Below are positions 59,218 through 64,000 of a stretch of DNA of 64,000 nucleotides, in pieces. The position numbers and the translations under genes are program-made. The notes under the pieces are model-generated. The model was not told the origin of the DNA, ran no database searches, and worked only from the letters and a program-made list of their open reading frames with translations. How positions within the stretch are numbered: the first letter of the stretch is position 1; each line of letters starts with the position of its first letter. Source of the DNA: Thermomonas fusca DSM 15424. Lineage in GTDB: Bacteria; Pseudomonadota; Gammaproteobacteria; Xanthomonadales; Xanthomonadaceae. Location: assembly GCF_000423885.1 (NCBI RefSeq), contig NZ_AUIV01000002.1:124001-188000 (forward strand), read 5' to 3'.

Positions 59218-60870
59218 TCAGCCTGGCTGTGTTTCCCCGCTCCCTTCGGCCGGGAAAACACACACACCCGATGTCCGGCTTTTGGCCGCATACATGGCGG
59301 CGTCCGCGGCGCGCAGGTAGTCATCGACGCTGATCATGCCGGGCGTGCTGGTGACCAGCCCGATGCTGGCCCCGCTGGCCACGGTGTGCTCGCCAATGTC
59401 GTAGGGCACTTCGAGCGCTGCGACGATCTGCCGGGCGCGCTCCAACGCTTCGGCAGGCTCGATGGCTTCGAGCAGAACATTGAACTCGTCGCCACTCATG
59501 CGGGCGACCAGGTCGCCGGTGCGCACGCAGGCTTCAAGCCGGCGCGCGACCTGCTGCAACAGCTGGTCGCCGGCATGGTGCCCCAGCGTGTCATTGACCG
59601 CCTTGAACCGGTTGAGGTCCAACAGCAGCACGGCGAACATCATGGTGCCCACCAGCGTCGGCGGCGCCTCGGCTCTTGCGGCCTCGTCGCGGTACGCCTC
59701 GATGGCATGCGCCAGGCGCTCGCGGAACAGCGGCCGCCCGGGCAGATTGGTCAGCCCGTCATAGGAGCTGCCGCGTTCCGCCAGGTCGCTCAGCGAACCG
59801 GCCATGCGCACCGCCACGCCGTCCTCGAACTGCGCGACCCCGCGCCAGTTGACCCAGACCAGCCGCCCCGACCCGTGGAAGGCGCGGAAATCCACCGAAA
59901 AATTCGCGCGCTCCCCCGCCAGGTGCCTGCCGTAGGCCGCCTGCACGCGCCCGCGGTCATCGGGATCGATGCGCTGCTGCAAAAACCGCCAGCCGCCGTC
60001 GTGCACGTGCGGGGTGTCCTCCAGCCCCAGGATCTCGTGGAAACGCTCGGACACGTGCAGGGCATCGGTGCGCAGATCCCAGTCCCAGATACCGTCATTG
60101 GAGCCGCGGGTGGCAAGCGCATAGCGGTTGTCGGAGCGCAGTAACTCCAGCTCCGTGTTCTTCTGCCGGGTTACGTCGATCATCAGGCCGATCATGCGGT
60201 TCGGCCGCCCCGGCTCGACCACGGCGCGACACAGATCGCGCACCCACACCACCTTGCCGGACTTGGCGGTCAGCCGGTAACTCATTTCGTAGGCGTAACT
60301 GTGGGTGGCGTTGTAGGCGGCATCGTCGATGGCCAGTGCCTCCGCCAGATCGTCGGGATGCACATGCGTGCGCCAGAACCCGGGATCGGAGCGCCACTCC
60401 TCCACGCTGTAGCCAAACAGCCGTTCGACCTGCGGGCTCAGGAAGGTATTGCCGATGCCCCGCTCGGCTTCCCAGACCACGCCGTCGATGGTTTCCAGCA
60501 GGCGCAGGAAGCGTTGGCGCACCTCCACCAGGATCTGCTCGGTGACCTCGGTGATCTCGATCAGCACCCCCTGTCGACTGATCACCCGCCCCGCAGCGTC
60601 CGACTCCGGGTGCAGCTGCAGCCGTACCCAGCGGTACTCGCCATCGGCGAAGCGCAGCCGGAACACCGGCATGCCTGCGCGGAAAGTACCGACATCGTCG
60701 GGATGCACGAACCCCAGCAACGACCGGCCGATCACCGCTTCCACCGGATGACCGGTGACCCTGTGCCAGGCCGGATTGAGATAGGTGACCTCCCATCGGG
60801 CGTCCGCCTGCACCACCGCCTCGGGCAGCAGCTGCAGCAGGGTGCCGGACGGCGTGGAGGGAGCGGACAT
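59218..60870 (-). CDS. Triple-PAS diguanylate cyclase with SGDEF signature
   Basis: 550 aa from the ATG at 60870. Three PAS domains: about 12-115 (LPEAVVQADARWEVTYLNPAW in parts, FVHPDDV), about 125-245 (ETIDGVVWEAE, HVHPDDL) and about 255-370 (GSNDGIWDWDL, RIDPDDRG). The GGDEF domain begins near 380 (SYDGLTNLPGRPLFRERL). Its signature is SGDEF at 459-463, with I-site RTGD before it. Ser for the first Gly is found in some active cyclases. The usual DxLT entry reads DGLT. No membrane helix, so probably cytoplasmic. Confidence 0.9.
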   Translation of the reverse strand: MSAPSTPSGTLLQLLPEAVVQADARWEVTYLNPAWHRVTGHPVEAVIGRSLLGFVHPDDVGTFRAGMPVFRLRFADGEYRWVRLQLHPESDAAGRVISRQGVLIEITEVTEQILVEVRQRFLRLLETIDGVVWEAERGIGNTFLSPQVERLFGYSVEEWRSDPGFWRTHVHPDDLAEALAIDDAAYNATHSYAYEMSYRLTAKSGKVVWVRDLCRAVVEPGRPNRMIGLMIDVTRQKNTELELLRSDNRYALATRGSNDGIWDWDLRTDALHVSERFHEILGLEDTPHVHDGGWRFLQQRIDPDDRGRVQAAYGRHLAGERANFSVDFRAFHGSGRLVWVNWRGVAQFEDGVAVRMAGSLSDLAERGSSYDGLTNLPGRPLFRERLAHAIEAYRDEAARAEAPPTLVGTMMFAVLLLDLNRFKAVNDTLGHHAGDQLLQQVARRLEACVRTGDLVARMSGDEFNVLLEAIEPAEALERARQIVAALEVPYDIGEHTVASGASIGLVTSTPGMISVDDYLRAADAAMYAAKSRTSGVCVFPAEGSGETQPG

Positions 60871-61054
60871 ACCCCGCCATCGTCCCCGAAACCCGAACGT
60901 CCAGTCCAGCAAAAAAACGCGACCGGTGTCGGGTTACCCAGCTGGGATCGTCTTCACATGATTGCGGCATCGGCGCGTTTTCGTATGCGTGCACCACGCT
61001 GCTGTCCGGTCGGCCTTTGATCCCGTTTTTTGCTGCATCGGGGATACTGGCCCC

Positions 61055-62230
61055 ATGGCACCCACTCCCCTTGCCCAGCCATCGCAGGCTGTCTCGCGCC
61101 GTCGCTGGCTTGGCCTGCTGGCCAGCCCGTACCCGCGCCGGCGCCTGCTCCTGTTGCATTGGCTGATCGCGTGCGTGGTGTACGTCGGCACCGCCGTCCT
61201 GCTCGTGGCCGGTGTGGACCAAGGGTGGATGCGTTTCGGCGCCTTGCTTGGCTGGTCCAGCTTCGTCACGGTGGTGTTGCTGTCGGGCTATGCGGCCATC
61301 CGCAGCGGCTGGAGCGAGCGCTTCGCCGACCCCGCGCTGACCCAGTGGCAACTCTCGATGGGCGTGATCGCCGTGAACTGGGGCTACGTGATCTGCGGAC
61401 CGATGCGCACCGCGGCGCTGTTCCCGCTGATGGTGGTCTTCGACTTCGCCGCCTACGGGCTGCGGTTCCGCCAGATCGGCTGGCTGACGCTGTTTACCGT
61501 GCTATGCCTCGCCTCGGCGGTCGCCATCCGCCAATGGCTGCCGGCCTGGATCGACCCGGCGCAACCGCCGTCGCCGCTGCAGGTGGATCTCTACAACCTG
61601 TCGATGATCGCCGTGGTGCTGCCCGCTTTCGCGCTGGTGACCGCGCGCCTGTCGGCCCTGCGCAAGAAGCTGCGCGACCAGCGCGCGCAGCTGGCAGACG
61701 CGCTGGCCGCAGTCGAGCGCTTGGCCGTCTCGGACGAGCTCACCGGGCTGCCCAACCGCCGCGCCATGCTGGAAACACTGGCCACCAACACCCGCCACGC
61801 TCGCCGCGGCCTGCTGCCAGTGACTATCGCGATGGTGGACCTGGACCACTTCAAGCGCATCAACGACACGCTGGGCCACCCTGCCGGTGACGCCGTGCTG
61901 GTGGGGTTTGCCGAATTGGTGCGGCAGCTCTTGCGCGAAGGCGACGTGCTGGGCCGCTGGGGCGGGGAGGAATTCCTGCTGGTCCTGCCCGGCGCCACTG
62001 CGGCGCAGGCGCAGCAGGTGCTGTGGCGGTTGCAGGCAGCAGTGCGCGACCAGCTGCTTGCCGGCCAGCCGGTCACGTTTTCCGTCGGCGTGGCCGCGCA
62101 CCGTGGCAGCGAGTCCGCGGAAACGCTGCTGAGCCGCGCCGACGCCGCCCTGTACGAAGCCAAGCACGCCGGCCGCGACTGCGTCGCCATTGCCAGCGGG
62201 GAATCGCAAGTGGCGGCTGACCCAATCTAG
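61055..62230 (+). CDS. Membrane diguanylate cyclase
   Basis: 391 aa. Six hydrophobic helices between about 30 and 195 form the sensor, followed by a short coiled linker (ALRKKLRDQRAQLADALAAVE) and the GGDEF domain (SDELTGLPNRRAML). The signature is GGEEF at 303-307 and I-site REGD lies before it, so an active, feedback-controlled cyclase is expected. ATG at 61055. Divergent from the triple-PAS cyclase gene, 184 bases away. Confidence 0.92.
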   Translation: MAPTPLAQPSQAVSRRRWLGLLASPYPRRRLLLLHWLIACVVYVGTAVLLVAGVDQGWMRFGALLGWSSFVTVVLLSGYAAIRSGWSERFADPALTQWQLSMGVIAVNWGYVICGPMRTAALFPLMVVFDFAAYGLRFRQIGWLTLFTVLCLASAVAIRQWLPAWIDPAQPPSPLQVDLYNLSMIAVVLPAFALVTARLSALRKKLRDQRAQLADALAAVERLAVSDELTGLPNRRAMLETLATNTRHARRGLLPVTIAMVDLDHFKRINDTLGHPAGDAVLVGFAELVRQLLREGDVLGRWGGEEFLLVLPGATAAQAQQVLWRLQAAVRDQLLAGQPVTFSVGVAAHRGSESAETLLSRADAALYEAKHAGRDCVAIASGESQVAADPI

Positions 62231-62360
62231 GCGGTACAGCGGCGCGCTGGCACTGCCCCAGGTACGGAGGAAGGCAGAGGAATTCGGGAGCTCGCCTCTT
62301 CCCTTTTTGGCGATAGAGCAGCCCGTACCGGTCGCGGGCGGGGTTGGAACGGCAACCGTT

Positions 62361-64000
62361 TCAGGAACCTTCCGCGCATTCCTGCAGCCGTCCGTCCAAC
62401 CCTGGTTCCCTCGCTAAGAGAGGTGCTGGCCGAGCGAACAGATATCCTTGGCCCAGCTCGCAACCAAGTGCCAACAGGGCCTGGCGCTGCGACTCCGTCT
62501 CGATGCCCTCGGCTACAACCTCCATCCGCTGGGCCTGCGACAAAGCCAGAATGGCGCGTACTACGGCCGTGCTGCGACCTTCTTCGTGAGGCGACAGATC
62601 GCAAATGAACGAACGGTCAATCTTCAGAGTGTGCATCCTGAAGCGGTGCAGATAGCTCAGCGAGGAATAACCCGTGCCGAAGTCATCCAGCGCCACCATG
62701 ACGCCCTGGTCTGCCAGCTGACAGAACACCTGGCCGATTTTCTCCGCGTTCTCCAGCAACGCGCCCTCGGTCACTTCGATGCGGACCTGGGATGGCAAGA
62801 CTTGATGGGCCTTCAGCAGACCCATCAGCCGCTCCACCAGGCCCGGCGAGCGGAAGTGCCGCGGGGAGAAGTTGACGTTGACGTATTGGCCCGGCATGAG
62901 CAGTCTGGGCAGCAGTTCCAAGGTGCGGGTGAACACTGCCCAGTCCAGCGCTTCCATGCTGCCGTTGCCCTCGGCCACCGGCAGGAATTCCGCCGGGGAG
63001 AGTACGCCGCGCTGCGGGTGCTGCCAGCGCACCAGCGCCTCGTAGCCCACGGTTTCGCCGGTGGACAAGCGGACGATCGGCTGGAACCAAGGCACCAGCT
63101 CAGCCCGCTCCATCGCCCGCCGAAGGTCGCTCTCCATCTCCAGCAATTGCAGCGCCTGCGCGTGCAGCGCTTCGTCGAACACCTCCACCCGGTCCCGGCC
63201 ACCGGCCTTGGCGCGATACATCGCGATGTCGGCATCGCGCAGCAGCTCGTCGGGCGCGGTGTAGTGCGGCGCGCTCATCGCGATGCCGACGCTGACGCTG
63301 CTGAACAGCTCCTTGCCCTCCACCCGGATCGGCGCCTTCATCGCCTCCACGATCCGCTGGCCCATGCGCATTGCCGCATCGGGGCCGGTCACGTCCATCA
63401 GGATCGCGAATTCGTCGCCCCCCAGCCGCGCCACCATGTCGCAGCCCGCGCGCACGCAGTGTGTAAATCGCGCCGCCACTTCCCGCAGCAGCGCATCGCC
63501 CACCAGGTGGCCAACCGAGTCGTTGATGACCTTGAACCGGTCCAGGTCCATGAACAGCACCGCGAAGCCACGCCCGGGCTCGCGCTGCTGGTGGGCCAGC
63601 GCACGCAACAACTGGTCGCGCAGATAGGCGCGGTTGGGGAGCCCGGTGAGCGGGTCGTGCAGCACCTGGTATTTCAACTGGCGCTCGATGTCCTCGCGCA
63701 CGCGGATCTGCTCGGAGAGTTCCGCCGTGCGCGCCTGCACCCGCCGCTCCAGGTCCGCATTGGCTTCCTTCAGCTCCGCCGCTGCGCGCTGCCGCTCCAG
63801 ACCGCTGGCAATCTGGTAGCTGATGAAGGTCAACAGGTCGCGCTCGGCCGCGCTGTAGCTGTGGCCGCTGGCGTAGTTCTGGACCGCCAGCAGCCCCAGC
63901 ACGCGGTCGCCCGAGACCAGCGGCACGCCCAGCCATGCCATGGACTGACGGCCGATGAGGCCCAGCTCGCCGCTGGCCTGCAATGCCTCGATGCGGGCGC
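62361..64000 (-). CDS. GAF-GGDEF-EAL protein, N-terminus cut by the window edge
   Basis: The frame is open to the window end; 546 codons are seen. Visible order: C-terminal half of a GAF domain (WLGVPLVSGDRVLGLLAVQN), a coiled coil (AAAELKEANADLERRVQART), a GGDEF domain with GGDEF near 63410-63424, and a complete EAL domain. EAL features: YEALVRWQHP, VNFS, EVTEGALL, DDFGTGYSSLSYL, KIDRSF, EGIE and GQGYLF. In EAL the Asn of VNFS, Glu of EVTE, Asp pair and Lys are kept, so c-di-GMP hydrolysis is plausible. The I-site Arg is missing in GGDEF (AGCD precedes). Confidence 0.93.
   Translation of the reverse strand, partial: ARIEALQASGELGLIGRQSMAWLGVPLVSGDRVLGLLAVQNYASGHSYSAAERDLLTFISYQIASGLERQRAAAELKEANADLERRVQARTAELSEQIRVREDIERQLKYQVLHDPLTGLPNRAYLRDQLLRALAHQQREPGRGFAVLFMDLDRFKVINDSVGHLVGDALLREVAARFTHCVRAGCDMVARLGGDEFAILMDVTGPDAAMRMGQRIVEAMKAPIRVEGKELFSSVSVGIAMSAPHYTAPDELLRDADIAMYRAKAGGRDRVEVFDEALHAQALQLLEMESDLRRAMERAELVPWFQPIVRLSTGETVGYEALVRWQHPQRGVLSPAEFLPVAEGNGSMEALDWAVFTRTLELLPRLLMPGQYVNVNFSPRHFRSPGLVERLMGLLKAHQVLPSQVRIEVTEGALLENAEKIGQVFCQLADQGVMVALDDFGTGYSSLSYLHRFRMHTLKIDRSFICDLSPHEEGRSTAVVRAILALSQAQRMEVVAEGIETESQRQALLALGCELGQGYLFARPAPLLAREPGLDGRLQECAEGS

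Overview
This window looks like a piece of chromosome from a high-GC gammaproteobacterium. The best guess is the family Lysobacteraceae (Xanthomonadaceae), for example the Lysobacter, Luteimonas, Thermomonas or Pseudoxanthomonas group. That placement is inferred from the very high GC, a fused cysN/cysC gene, the PA4780-type RIO kinase, the many GGDEF proteins and several small lysine-rich proteins. Genes are densely packed. I see no insertion sequence, prophage, rRNA operon or CRISPR array.

Layout. 1-4472: three genes of an exopolysaccharide export/control operon on the minus strand (Wza-like lipoprotein, Wzc-like tyrosine autokinase, membrane J-domain protein), running into a truncated exported protein. 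4589-4740: tRNA-Val(CAC) with promoter and terminator. 4763-9246: cysD-cysNC sulfate activation, preceded by an FMN-binding glutamate-synthase-like protein; then tRNA-Leu(TAA). 10578-13607: a TetR regulator and an acyl-CoA-binding protein face a two-domain reductase closely resembling the Marinobacter fatty acyl-CoA reductase; a 120-bp nested palindrome follows. 13763-22372: M1 and M13 metallopeptidases, a Q/R-rich exported protein, a DksA-like zinc finger, a MASE2-GGDEF cyclase and a peroxiredoxin. 22483-25443: RidA, then an XRE/DUF2975 pair divergent from an ABC-2 exporter. 25468-29256: M14 peptidase, cytochrome b561, acyltransferase, methyltransferase. 29260-32932: a tight deoC-deoB-deoD nucleoside salvage operon with DUF2249 and FmdE genes downstream.

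33052-42221 is rich in cyclic-di-GMP genes, including a GGDEF-EAL gene whose EAL part is broken by a frameshift, interspersed with a lipase-like hydrolase and small basic proteins. 42309-45456 is a three-gene MacA/MacB-type export operon. 45472-46256 is a GDT1-family manganese exporter gene under a yybP-ykoY manganese riboswitch. 46357-58697 is mixed housekeeping: VOC protein, amidohydrolase, SDR, YihY, RIO kinase, pseudouridine synthase, PyrC, S66 carboxypeptidase, a P-type cation ATPase and a thioredoxin-like protein. 59218-64000 ends with three more GGDEF genes, the last cut by the window edge.

Two themes link the genes. Seven c-di-GMP enzymes (17396, 33052, 38493, 40824, 59218, 61055, 62361) lie in the same 64 kb as exopolysaccharide export genes, which fits a surface-attached life style. 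The acyl-CoA-binding protein plus FAR-like reductase suggest a regulated route from acyl-CoA to fatty alcohol. Functions are assigned from motifs and remembered family sequences only; no database search was run.
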